Position numbers and translations under genes: made by a program. Shown piece by piece: positions 35,029 to 42,819 of a DNA stretch of 64,000 nt. Under the pieces are notes generated by a model. It worked only from the letters and a program-made list of their open reading frames with translations, did no database searches and was not told where the DNA came from. Origin of the DNA: JASGDN01 sp049841275 (GTDB taxonomy: Bacteria; Chloroflexota; Chloroflexia; Thermomicrobiales; UBA6265); assembly GCA_049841275.1 (NCBI GenBank), contig JASGDN010000091.1:1-64000 (forward strand). Direction: 5' to 3'. How positions within the stretch are numbered: the first letter of the stretch is position 1; the number at the start of each line of letters is the position of its first letter.

Positions 35029-36924
35029 TCAGGCCCCCACTTCCAGTGTCTCCCGCGTGCCGCTCGGTGTACCGGGAGCCGCCCCGTTGTCCGCTTCGAC
35101 ATCCACCTCGTCGAAATGGGAGAAAATGCGCCGATAGAGCCGCGACCGCCGGAGCAGGTCGTCGTGCGTACCCTGGTCGACTAACTTGCCACCCTGGATC
35201 AGCAGTACCTTGTCGGCCCACCGGATCTGTGAGAGTCGATGCGTGATCAGGAGTGTCGTTCGCCCTTCGAGCACGCGGCGAATCGCCCGCTGGATCTCGT
35301 CCTCGGTCGCGCTGTCGATCGCGCTTGTCGAATCGTCCAGGATCAAGACGCGGGGTGAGGTGAGCAGGGCGCGGGCGATGGCCAGGCGCTGCCGCTGGCC
35401 GCCGGAGAGCGTGACGCCGCGCTCGCCAATCACGGTGTCATACCCTGCGTCCAGCTCGAGGATGAACTCGTGCGCCTGCGCGTCACGGGCGGCGCGGGCG
35501 ATCTCCTCGCGGGTTGCGTCCTGCCCGAGGCTGAATCCGATGTTCTCGCCCACGCTGCGCGAGAAGAGGGTGATGTCCTGCTCGATGGTCGAAATCTGCG
35601 AGCGCAACGAGTCGAGGTTCCATTCCCGTACGTCCACGCCGTCCACCAGGATGCGGCCTGCTTCGACATCGTAGATGCGGTTCACCAGCTTCGTGAGGGT
35701 GGTCTTGCCCGCTCCCGTCTCCCCGACGATCGCGATTGATTCACCCCGTTTCGCATGGAAGCTCACATCGTCCAGCACCGGCTTGCCGCCATAGGAGAAG
35801 GAGACGTGGTCGAAGACGATATCGCCCTCCATCTCGCTGGTGTAGCCGCCGGCATTCTGGTCGAGTTCCGTCTTCTCCTCCATCAGGCCGAGGATACGCC
35901 CGGCGCTGACCACGCCCAGCTGAACCATCGAGAACGAGAAGACCGAGATGAAGGTTGGGAAGCCGAGTTGCCCGAGCAGCCCGAGATAGGCCACCAGTTG
36001 GCCGATCGTCAAGTCGCCGCGATCCACCAGCCAGACGCCGTGCAGCATGGCGCAGGCCACCGCGACCGCCAGCACCAGCGGCGGCAGGTATCTCGCCTGC
36101 ACCTCGCCCTGCTCGACCGTGTAGTCGCGGTAGAGGCGGGCATTGCGGAAGAACTTCGCTCGTTCCTGCAACTCCTGGCCGGTCGCCTTGATGACCTCGA
36201 TCCCGCGCACCGATTCGTTCAGGCCGGCGTTCATCGTGCCGAACTGCATCCGCATCTTCATGGAGACAGGGTTCAACCGCTTCATGTAGCGGACGAGCGT
36301 GAACGCGAAGCCGAGGAGGAAGAGGAACGGCACGAAGAGCAGCTGGACGTCGATGAAGGCGATGAAGATGAACGGCACGACCAGCGCCGTCATCGAGTCG
36401 ATGATGAGGTCGACACCGGGCGAGATCATGAAGCCCATCTGCCGCACGTCGTTCGTCGCTCGCGCCATCAGGTCGCCGACGCGCTGCCGGTTGTGGAAGG
36501 TCTGGCTTTTTCCGAGCAGGCTGGTGAAGAGTTCCTCGCGCGTGTCGCGCTCCATGCGCTTGGCGAGGATCTCGATCGTGAACCGCGCAGTCACGTCTGC
36601 GAGCGCCCGGAGCAGGACGATCACCAGGAGGACGCCGGAGATGCTCAGCAATGCCGCCTTCGGATCGTCGCTGCCGCCAAGGACATCGTCGATTGCGCGG
36701 CCGGTGAGCCCCGGAATCGCGCCGTTGAGACCCGTCGAGCTGAGCCCGGCGATCAGGAACGTGAGTAGCAACGGCCAGTATCGCAGGAGGTGCGACACGA
36801 TCCAGTGCACGGGCGAGCGCCGGTCGTAGGTGTGCGTCTGCTCGGCCACGAACTCGGATGCGTTCCGGAGTTGTCCGGAATGGCTGTCGATCGGTTGTTG
36901 CGCGGTCCGCGCGGGCACACTCAT
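35029..36924 (-). CDS. ABC exporter subunit with degenerate ATPase site
   Basis: 631-residue half-transporter with an extended cytoplasmic N-terminus (about 45 residues), six helices and an ATPase domain. Walker A is VGETGAGKTT and the signature LSGGQ is intact, but Walker B reads LILDDSTSAID, with aspartate in place of the catalytic glutamate; the switch is ITHRLSQI. The complementary defects of the two subunits are those of heterodimeric exporters with one catalytic site. The ATG at 36924 follows GAGGG; the longer upstream frame lacks conservation features. Confidence 0.92.
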   Translation of the reverse strand: MSVPARTAQQPIDSHSGQLRNASEFVAEQTHTYDRRSPVHWIVSHLLRYWPLLLTFLIAGLSSTGLNGAIPGLTGRAIDDVLGGSDDPKAALLSISGVLLVIVLLRALADVTARFTIEILAKRMERDTREELFTSLLGKSQTFHNRQRVGDLMARATNDVRQMGFMISPGVDLIIDSMTALVVPFIFIAFIDVQLLFVPFLFLLGFAFTLVRYMKRLNPVSMKMRMQFGTMNAGLNESVRGIEVIKATGQELQERAKFFRNARLYRDYTVEQGEVQARYLPPLVLAVAVACAMLHGVWLVDRGDLTIGQLVAYLGLLGQLGFPTFISVFSFSMVQLGVVSAGRILGLMEEKTELDQNAGGYTSEMEGDIVFDHVSFSYGGKPVLDDVSFHAKRGESIAIVGETGAGKTTLTKLVNRIYDVEAGRILVDGVDVREWNLDSLRSQISTIEQDITLFSRSVGENIGFSLGQDATREEIARAARDAQAHEFILELDAGYDTVIGERGVTLSGGQRQRLAIARALLTSPRVLILDDSTSAIDSATEDEIQRAIRRVLEGRTTLLITHRLSQIRWADKVLLIQGGKLVDQGTHDDLLRRSRLYRRIFSHFDEVDVEADNGAAPGTPSGTRETLEVGA

Positions 36925-37345
36925 CTCCGCCCTCGTTCTCGATACTCGCTGAACCGATGTTGCTGGGGGACCTCGATAGCCGTCCGGAAGCGATTCCCAG
37001 TGCCACGATGGCCGGAATGCGGACGGCATCCGCTCACCTTACCATTTTGACTGTGGCGAGAAAAGCCCGGGCCATGACCGGAATGAGGTTCGCCGAACGG
37101 TGCGTTTCGGGACGAAATTGTGCGTACGGACGCGTGAAACAAATGTTCTTGGCCGATCCCCATCCTCTCACGAGGTGTGCCCGGTGTCAACCCTTGGCGG
37201 ATGCGCGAACGCCACGTCCGACCGGAGTCGTCGCGTGGCGTTCTGGGCGATTTGCGTCTGTCGATTCGTGCGATGAACGACATCCGGCGGGCGTAGCGTT
37301 CGCCCTCCGCTGGGGGCTGGGTTCGCTCAAGGTCCGGGGAAGCGG
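36925..37345. other. Intergenic region upstream of the ABC exporter operon
   Basis: 421 bases between the ABC operon start and the histidine kinase stop, with no convincing gene. It should hold the exporter promoter. One hairpin (37207-37243) is clear. AAACAAATGTTC at 37137-37148 resembles an imperfect LexA-type box but has mismatched half-sites. Confidence 0.5.
37207..37243 (-). terminator. Probable terminator of the two-component operon
   Basis: Perfect 10-bp arms GAACGCCACG / CGTGGCGTTC with a 17-base loop, about 100 bases after the histidine kinase stop on the minus strand. No U tract, so termination strength is uncertain. Confidence 0.5.
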
Positions 37346-39061
37346 TTACTCCCGCTCCGGCGGCTCCTGCTTCGTCGCGTTCTTGCCCGCCGCGATGGCT
37401 GCGAATTGCTCGTTTCGCCCGCGTCCGAGTCGCGGGATGCGGTTACGTGGCGAGGAGCCGTTCCCGTCCGGCGCCGACAGCTCGGCCGGGGGCAGGGGAA
37501 TGGAGATCGCAAAGACCGTCCCCAGGCCGGATCCGCTTTCCACATCGATCCAGCCTTCGTGCTCGCGGACGATCGACAGGGCGATCGAGAGCCCGAGGCC
37601 CGTGCCGCCGCTGGCGCGGCTGCGTGCGCCCTCCACGCGGTAGAACCGTTCGAAGAGGTGCGGCAGATGCTCGGCGGTAATGCCTTCGCCGGTGTCTTCC
37701 ACCACGATGGTTGCGGCGGCGGGATCGTCGCCGGTTGCTGGCGTCTCATCCAGGGTCAGCGTGATCCTTCCCCCCTCGGGTGTGTGCCGGATGGCGTTTT
37801 CGATCAGGATGATGACGATCTGGACCAGCTTGTCCGACTCGCCGATCACCGTCACCGACCTGCGGATATCGAGGACGAGATCCTGCCCCCGTGCCAGCGC
37901 CTGGCCGGTGCGGAAGGCCTCTTGCGCAACGACCTCCAGCGAGACCGGCGCCATCGCCGAACGCGATCCGAGCCCGGACGCATCGGTCCGCGCCAGCGTC
38001 AGCAGGTCCTGGATGAGGCGCCCCATGCGGTCGCTCTCGCGGTGCATGTCCTCCAGCGACTCCTGCAGGTCCGCCGCCGCGATGGTGCGCCCGGCCTTCA
38101 GTTGCCGGAGCAGGACATCGACGTTGCCTCGCATCGCAGTCAGCGGTGTTCGCAATTCGTGGGAGGCGTCGGCCACGAAGCGTTGCTGGGCGGCGAAGGC
38201 AGCTTCCAGGCGTTCGAGCATGTTGTTGAAGGTGAGTGCTAGCAGGGCGAGCTCGTCGCTTGAGGCCGGGACCGGCAACCGCTTCGAGAGCGAGACATCG
38301 TTCTGGTCGAGTGCGATCTGGTCCGCCGTGCGGATGATGCGGCCGATTGGCGCCAGAGCCTGTCCCGCAACGATCCACCCGATCCCGGCCGAGGCGACCA
38401 GGCCAACGCCGCCAGCGAGCAGGAGGATTTGCGTCAGCAGGTCGATCGTCTTGTCGAGCGACTCGTCCGACTGGCCGACTACCACGATTGCGCTGACCCG
38501 GCCCGTCACGAGCGGGTCGAACGGTGCGAGGAGAACGCGGGCAGGTTTGTCGTTGATCGTGGTTGTCTGGACTTCAGGATTTCCGGTCCGAACCACGTTG
38601 TCCCAAGTGAGTGAGACCAGCGAAGTATCGGGATCTGGGATGGTCGCCTCTCCAACGTAGGCGATCGTGAAACTGTTTCCATTTTCGGACGGAACGAGCT
38701 GGATCATCGCGGCCCAGGTGCCCGAGAGGACGAGGTTGCTGAGTGATGGCGGAATGGGCGAGCGTCCAACGTTTGTCAGGCCGATCGTCGTGTTCGCCTG
38801 AATCTGCCGCGCCGAGTTCAGCAGCCGCTGATTGACGTCGTTCTCCAGCGATTGCAGCAGCACCGTTCGGAGCATCACGCCGAACGCGATCAGGATGACC
38901 ACCAGCATCAGCGTGAACCATGCGGTCAGCCGGAAGCGCAACGATCCGAGGAACGAAGCTTCGGTCGCGAGGCGGTCGCGGAATCCGTCGCGGTGGTGGG
39001 CGGTCGCCGGGGGTGGCAGCGGTGGCGACGATGGGTTTGCGGAGTTGGTGGATCGGGCCAT
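37346..39061 (-). CDS. Sensor histidine kinase
   Basis: 571 residues. A transmembrane helix at about 44-66 and another at about 208-232 bracket a 140-residue extracytoplasmic sensor; a HAMP domain follows (ALAPIGRIIRTADQIA). The phosphorylated His301 is in DASHELRTPL and the ATPase boxes N (IVIILIENAIRHTP), G1 (VVEDTGEGI), F (ERFYRV) and G2 (GGTGLGLSI) are complete. Its ATG overlaps the stop of the response regulator (TAATG). The cognate output is the regulator upstream and probably HtrA. Confidence 0.93.
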   Translation of the reverse strand: MARSTNSANPSSPPLPPPATAHHRDGFRDRLATEASFLGSLRFRLTAWFTLMLVVILIAFGVMLRTVLLQSLENDVNQRLLNSARQIQANTTIGLTNVGRSPIPPSLSNLVLSGTWAAMIQLVPSENGNSFTIAYVGEATIPDPDTSLVSLTWDNVVRTGNPEVQTTTINDKPARVLLAPFDPLVTGRVSAIVVVGQSDESLDKTIDLLTQILLLAGGVGLVASAGIGWIVAGQALAPIGRIIRTADQIALDQNDVSLSKRLPVPASSDELALLALTFNNMLERLEAAFAAQQRFVADASHELRTPLTAMRGNVDVLLRQLKAGRTIAAADLQESLEDMHRESDRMGRLIQDLLTLARTDASGLGSRSAMAPVSLEVVAQEAFRTGQALARGQDLVLDIRRSVTVIGESDKLVQIVIILIENAIRHTPEGGRITLTLDETPATGDDPAAATIVVEDTGEGITAEHLPHLFERFYRVEGARSRASGGTGLGLSIALSIVREHEGWIDVESGSGLGTVFAISIPLPPAELSAPDGNGSSPRNRIPRLGRGRNEQFAAIAAGKNATKQEPPERE

Positions 39062-39813
39062 TACCTGGTCCGCAGGACGTACCCGACGCCACGCACCGTC
39101 TGGATCAGGCGTGGCTCTCCGTTCATCTCCAGCGCGCGCCGGACATTCCCCACGAAGACCTCCAGCACATTCGACTCACCATAAAAGTCCTCACCCCAGA
39201 CGCGCTGCATCAGCATCGAGCGGGTGAGCACCTGATTCGGATGGTGCAGGAACATCGCCAGCAGGTCGAATTCGCGTGGGGTCAGCTCGATTGTGCGCTC
39301 GCCACGCGTCACGATGCGGCTGGCAGTGTCCAGCGTGACATCGGCGAACCGGAGAACCTCGCCGCTCCGGCGCGAATCGATCGGGCGGGCACGCCGGAGC
39401 AGGGCGCGGATGCGGGCGAGCAATTCATCGAAGTCGAACGGTTTCACGAGGTAGTCGTCGGCGCCTGCCTCGAGACCAGCGACGCGGTCCGGCACGGCAT
39501 CCCGCGCGGTGAGCATCAGGATCGGCAGGCGTTCGCCGCCGCTCTCGGTCTCGACAGCCCGCACACGCCTGGCGATCTCGAGTCCGCTGATGCCGGGAAG
39601 CATCAGGTCCAGGACCACAAGCGAGGGCGGCCGGTCGCGCATGGCTTCCAGCGCCTTGCGTCCATCCTCGGCGATCTCGACCTGGTATCCCTCGAACATC
39701 AGGCCGCGCCGCACGAATCCGGAGATCGACGGCTCGTCTTCGACCAGCAGGATCCGGGTTTCCGACGGATCGGCGGTCGAGTCCGGGGACGGAGAGGGCA
39801 GGGTGGCGGACAT
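39061..39813 (-). CDS. OmpR/PhoB-family response regulator
   Basis: 250 residues: receiver domain with phosphoacceptor Asp69 (VVLDLMLPG) and Lys124 (LVKPF), then a winged-helix DNA-binding domain (LTPREFDLLAMFLHHPNQVLTR, and VFVGNVRRALE near the end). The frame is open 143 codons further upstream, but the extension contains the terminator-like hairpin and the repeat array, so the start at 39813 (MSATLPSPS) is preferred. Arrays of an 11-bp direct repeat at 40062-40109 and 40257-40293 upstream, and another before htrA, are probable binding sites, implying autoregulation. Confidence 0.92.
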   Translation of the reverse strand: MSATLPSPSPDSTADPSETRILLVEDEPSISGFVRRGLMFEGYQVEIAEDGRKALEAMRDRPPSLVVLDLMLPGISGLEIARRVRAVETESGGERLPILMLTARDAVPDRVAGLEAGADDYLVKPFDFDELLARIRALLRRARPIDSRRSGEVLRFADVTLDTASRIVTRGERTIELTPREFDLLAMFLHHPNQVLTRSMLMQRVWGEDFYGESNVLEVFVGNVRRALEMNGEPRLIQTVRGVGYVLRTR

Positions 39814-40061
39814 GTCGGCGAGGACTCCCGGGGTAACGGAGGATGCGGGCATCCTGGCGTAGCGGGATGCCGGGGGCGATGGATCGAGTGACAGGCCCGA
39901 TACGCAGATGCGGGACGTCTGGGCGGACGCTGTGATGATGCCCAGGCGACGGGCGAGCTTCCTGATCGGTCCGATACGTTCAATTCTAGACCATGCCGTC
40001 ATCGCCATGCCCTGTGTCTGCCGCGCGATGTGCCGCTTGGGGTCCAGCGTAGCCGCACGCT

Positions 40062-40109
40062 GTGAATCGACCCTGAGCGGAACCTGAATGCTTCCTGAAA
40101 TGATGCTGG
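40062..40109 (-). promoter_or_regulatory. Direct-repeat array A, response-regulator site
   Basis: The core CTGA/CTGG recurs at exactly 11-base steps: 40062 (GTGA), 40073, 40084, 40095 and 40106 (CTGG). Read on the minus strand it is TTCAG-type repeats. Eleven bases is one helical turn, the spacing bound by tandem OmpR-type regulators. It lies about 250 bases before the response regulator start. Confidence 0.75.
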
Positions 40110-40125
40110 GCATTGGTGGGACATG

Positions 40126-40167
40126 AAGACGGACGGCCCCGTCCTTGTTGGCGGGGCCGTCCGTCTT
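40126..40167. terminator. Strong 16-bp hairpin
   Basis: Perfect arms AAGACGGACGGCCCCG and complement with a 10-base loop. No T tract follows on either strand. It lies between repeat arrays A and B and would end any transcript started at array B. Confidence 0.6.
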
Positions 40168-40182
40168 GGGGGAGTGGGAGTT

Positions 40183-40231
40183 GGAACCGCGGGCGGGGAG
40201 TGGGGAGAGGGGGAATGCTGCCCGCGGTTCC
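40183..40231. other. Hairpin with G-quadruplex motif in its loop
   Basis: Perfect 12-bp arms GGAACCGCGGGC / GCCCGCGGTTCC enclose a purine-rich loop. The plus strand at 40191-40213 has four G-tracts (GGG, GGGG, GGGG, GGGGG) separated by 1 to 3 bases, which satisfies the usual G-quadruplex rule. Confidence 0.55.
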
Positions 40232-40256
40232 GATGCATTCATGATCGTATCCGTGC

Positions 40257-40293
40257 CTGAGCCGAACCTGAGTCGATGCTGAACCGCTCGTGA
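40257..40293 (-). promoter_or_regulatory. Direct-repeat array B
   Basis: CTGA at 40257, 40268 and 40279 and GTGA at 40290, all 11 bases apart, as in arrays A and C. It lies about 450 bases before the response regulator, too far to be a simple proximal promoter site for that gene. Confidence 0.7.
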
Positions 40294-40766
40294 GGAAGGT
40301 GTCGCGGTTTCGTTGCGGTCATCTGGGAAAGCTGGGAATTGTCAGAGCTGGGACTGGAGCTGGAGTCGATTTTGCGACCACTCCGTAGTGGGTCAGCTTG
40401 CATGATCCATCGCCGAACCGCCAGGTTGATATCGTGCGGAACACCGCCAAGCTATCCAACGACCACTTCGCCGGATGGCCGTCGACCAGGCGAGCTGGTG
40501 GTTGCCCGCTGCCGGATTCGCACCCATCTCGAACGCGGCTGGAGAGGTCTGTCACGCCTGGCCTGCCCCTATGCCGGAATGCTTCCCGGCAAATGCCTGC
40601 GGCTCACCTGCCGTTTCGTTCGGAGGGTGAGCCCGTTTGGTTCGCCGTCCCGGTTGTGCATGGCACAGCCGCCCCTCCAAGCACCGTCCAGAATGCACAT
40701 CACGGCGACCCTCACCCCTTTCGTCCGTAGGGACCCCTCTGGCGTTGGCCTGACACCCGTGCCAAG

Positions 40767-40802
40767 CCCGAAGGCCGCCATCCATCCGGACGGCGGCCTT
40801 CG
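40767..40802 (-). terminator. Hairpin after htrA
   Basis: Perfect 12-bp arms CCGAAGGCCGCC and complement with a 12-base loop, 38 bases after the htrA stop on the minus strand. Confidence 0.65.
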
Positions 40803-40839
40803 GAACGAACAACCCACAGGTCGAACGATGGCTGGAATG

Positions 40840-42051
40840 CTACACGTTAGCCGGGCGCTCACCGAGGGTGACGGTAATCGTCATCGTCTGGCCATTGCGG
40901 TCGACCGTGAGTTCGACCTTGTCACCGACCTGGTGCTTGAAGAGCTGATCTTGCAGCAAGTGATCGGCGTCCAGCGTCGTGCCATCGACAGCCGTGATCA
41001 CGTCGCCAGGCTGGAGACCGCCCTGGGCGGCCGGGCTGCCATCCTGCACCTGCACGACTTCCTGACCGTCCTGGGTTTCCTGGCTCGCGATGCCGAGGTA
41101 TGGGTACTTGACGTTGCCGTTGTTCGCGATGATCTCATCGGCGATCTTCTTGACCGCGTTGCCGTCGATCGCGAAGCCGAGGCCTGTCACCGAGGCGCCG
41201 TTCGCTTGCTGGTAGTCGACCTTCGCGACGTTCATGCCGATGACCTGGCCCTGCATGTTGAGCAGCGGACCGCCGGAATTGCCTGGCGAAATCGGTGCAT
41301 CGTGCTGGATCAGGTTCTGCAGCGAATAGCCTTCGCCGGTGTCCAGCGAGCGGTCGAGACCGCCGATGATGCCTTCCGACACGGTATTGGTGAATTCGCC
41401 CAGCGGGCTGCCAATCGCGACGACCTGATCGCCGGCGCGCATCTGCGAGGAGTCACCGACGGTGGCAACCTGCGGGATCTTGGTGCCATCGGCCAGCTTC
41501 AGGACGGCGACATCCTGGAATGCATCGGTCCCGACCAGCGTGGCATCCGCCTTCGTGCCATCGGCGAACTGCACGACGAACGAATCGGCGCCTTCCACGA
41601 CGTGATTGTTCGTGATCACATGGCCTTCGCTATCGTAGATCCAGCCGGACCCTGCACCCAGTTCCTGCTCGGTGCCGTTCTGGCTGTTGTCCTGGCTATT
41701 GCTGCCCGGCTGCGTGTTCCCGTTGTCCTGTTGCTGATTGCCGAACGGGAGGTTTCCGGACTGCTGCTGTGCCTGCGATGTGTAGGTATAGATGGTGACA
41801 ACGGCGTTGTTCGCTTCTGCCGCGACATCGGCGACGGAGAAGGTCTGCTCGCCGGATGATGTGTTCGCCGTCTCGACCGTTGCCGTCGGGGTGCTGTTGG
41901 CGGTCGATTCCTGGGCGGAGACGAGATCCAGGCGCTGGACGCCCACCGCGAGCATGAGCGCAAGGGCGAGCGTGGCGAAAAGTGATGCGAGGCGGGAGCG
42001 ACGCATGCCGTGTTGCGGTCCGCGGCTGGATACTGATGGTTCCTGCGACAT
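40840..42051 (-). CDS. htrA: HtrA/DegP-like membrane-anchored serine protease
   Basis: 403 residues: short cytoplasmic N-terminus, one transmembrane or signal helix (about 21-38), a low-complexity Gln/Asn/Ser/Thr linker (about 93-128), then a trypsin-like domain with catalytic His150 (ITNNHVVEG), Asp180 (FQDVAVLK) and Ser259 (GNSGGPLL), and one PDZ domain at the C-terminus. It degrades or refolds damaged exported proteins. AAGGTG 7 bases before 42051 marks the start. Repeat array C lies 111-158 bases upstream, linking it to the adjacent two-component system. Confidence 0.93.
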   Translation of the reverse strand: MSQEPSVSSRGPQHGMRRSRLASLFATLALALMLAVGVQRLDLVSAQESTANSTPTATVETANTSSGEQTFSVADVAAEANNAVVTIYTYTSQAQQQSGNLPFGNQQQDNGNTQPGSNSQDNSQNGTEQELGAGSGWIYDSEGHVITNNHVVEGADSFVVQFADGTKADATLVGTDAFQDVAVLKLADGTKIPQVATVGDSSQMRAGDQVVAIGSPLGEFTNTVSEGIIGGLDRSLDTGEGYSLQNLIQHDAPISPGNSGGPLLNMQGQVIGMNVAKVDYQQANGASVTGLGFAIDGNAVKKIADEIIANNGNVKYPYLGIASQETQDGQEVVQVQDGSPAAQGGLQPGDVITAVDGTTLDADHLLQDQLFKHQVGDKVELTVDRNGQTMTITVTLGERPANV

Positions 42052-42161
42052 GCTGGACACCTTTCTTTGTGGGAGAGAGCGGAGAGGACAGGGCCTGATC
42101 GGCCGTGCATCGATGCGAGGGAATACCGCGATCCCATCGGAAAGAAGTGTCGATCCGGCGA

Positions 42162-42209
42162 CTGAACCGCCACTGAACGGCCCCTGAAAAAGGGCTGAAT
42201 CGTCGCTGG
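42162..42209 (-). promoter_or_regulatory. Direct-repeat array C upstream of htrA
   Basis: CTGA at 42162, 42173, 42184 and 42195 and CTGG at 42206, each 11 bases apart; on the minus strand TTCAG-type repeats. Same core and period as arrays A and B, so the neighbouring OmpR-type regulator probably controls htrA. Confidence 0.78.
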
Positions 42210-42351
42210 TTGAAACCGGTACGCCCTCACCGCGCGTCTGCGTCGTCCTGACGCCCGCATACTGTCCTTGCCCGCGCCCAGCCTGATGCGGCGCAGGGGT
42301 GAGCACGGCGCGCCGGGGTTTGGTCGGGCATCGTTCGTTCCGGGGCGTGAG

Positions 42352-42383
42352 AACGTCCCTCGCATTGGTTCGCGAGGGACGTT
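42352..42383. terminator. Hairpin between htrA leader and small acidic gene
   Basis: Perfect 12-bp arms AACGTCCCTCGC and complement with an 8-base loop, 34 bases after the stop of the acidic protein gene. Confidence 0.75.
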
Positions 42384-42417
42384 TCGTCCGGGAAGCTGGC
42401 GGATGGTCTTGGCAGGT

Positions 42418-42819
42418 TCAGGGCGTTGACGGCCGGGAGGCTGTCAACATCGCAGCCATGGTCTGGGACAGCGCATCTCCGGATGCCGTCAAGCGTGAGG
42501 CCAGGGCGCCGCCCAGCTGGCTGTCCAGTGTTTCGAGGGCCGCGAGGTCATCGGGCGTCAGGGTCGCTCGGAGCGCTTGCGCCAGGTCATTGGCGGCTTC
42601 GGGTTCGTTCTCGATCGCGACGAATGCGAGTACGATTGGATCGCCTTGCAGGTGCAGCGTCCATTCGTCGGCCTGGATCTCGACGGCGTCATCGTCCGGC
42701 AGTTCGACGACATCGATCTCGTCGTCCTCGATCCGGGGGGCGAAGAGCGCCGTGCACGCCTTGCCCAGCGGTGTCTCCAGATCGTCGTCGTGTTCGTCGC
42801 GGGCCGGGTCGTCGTTCAC
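42418..42819 (-). CDS. Small acidic protein coupled to arginase-like gene
   Basis: 133 residues, hidden inside a longer open frame. The GTG start at 42819 overlaps the TGA of the arginase-like gene (GTGA), a strong sign of translational coupling. The sequence is rich in Asp/Glu (DEHDDDLETP, EDDEIDVVELPDDD) in the first 60 residues and then has a helical, Leu/Ala-rich C-terminus. No family recognised. Its fate with the arginase-like enzyme suggests a partner or regulator. Confidence 0.65.
   Translation of the reverse strand: MNDDPARDEHDDDLETPLGKACTALFAPRIEDDEIDVVELPDDDAVEIQADEWTLHLQGDPIVLAFVAIENEPEAANDLAQALRATLTPDDLAALETLDSQLGGALASRLTASGDALSQTMAAMLTASRPSTP

Larger units (their letters stand above)
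39814..40839. other. 1.0-kb intergenic region between response regulator and htrA
   Basis: No protein gene is supported. From low to high coordinate it holds repeat array A (40062-40109), a 16-bp hairpin (40126-40167), a 12-bp hairpin with a G-rich loop (40183-40231), repeat array B (40257-40293), and the hairpin after htrA (40767-40802). Nothing is recognised in about 40300-40760; a short TGCCGG/CCGGCA hairpin near 40573 is the only structure seen there. Such length between two related genes is unusual for this window and a non-coding RNA is possible. Confidence 0.55.

Noticed and set aside
37137..37148. Second LexA-like box AAACAAATGTTC upstream of the ABC exporter
   Set aside because: The left half-site is mismatched and the palindrome is imperfect; chance match likely.
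39814..40242. 143-codon upstream extension of the response regulator
   Set aside because: It contains repeat array A and a strong hairpin and shows no receiver-domain-like residues, so it is regulatory sequence that happens to lack stops.
40470..40545. Possible tRNA-like segment (GGATTCGCACCC)
   Set aside because: No acceptor stem, anticodon arm or CCA-side pairing can be built around it.
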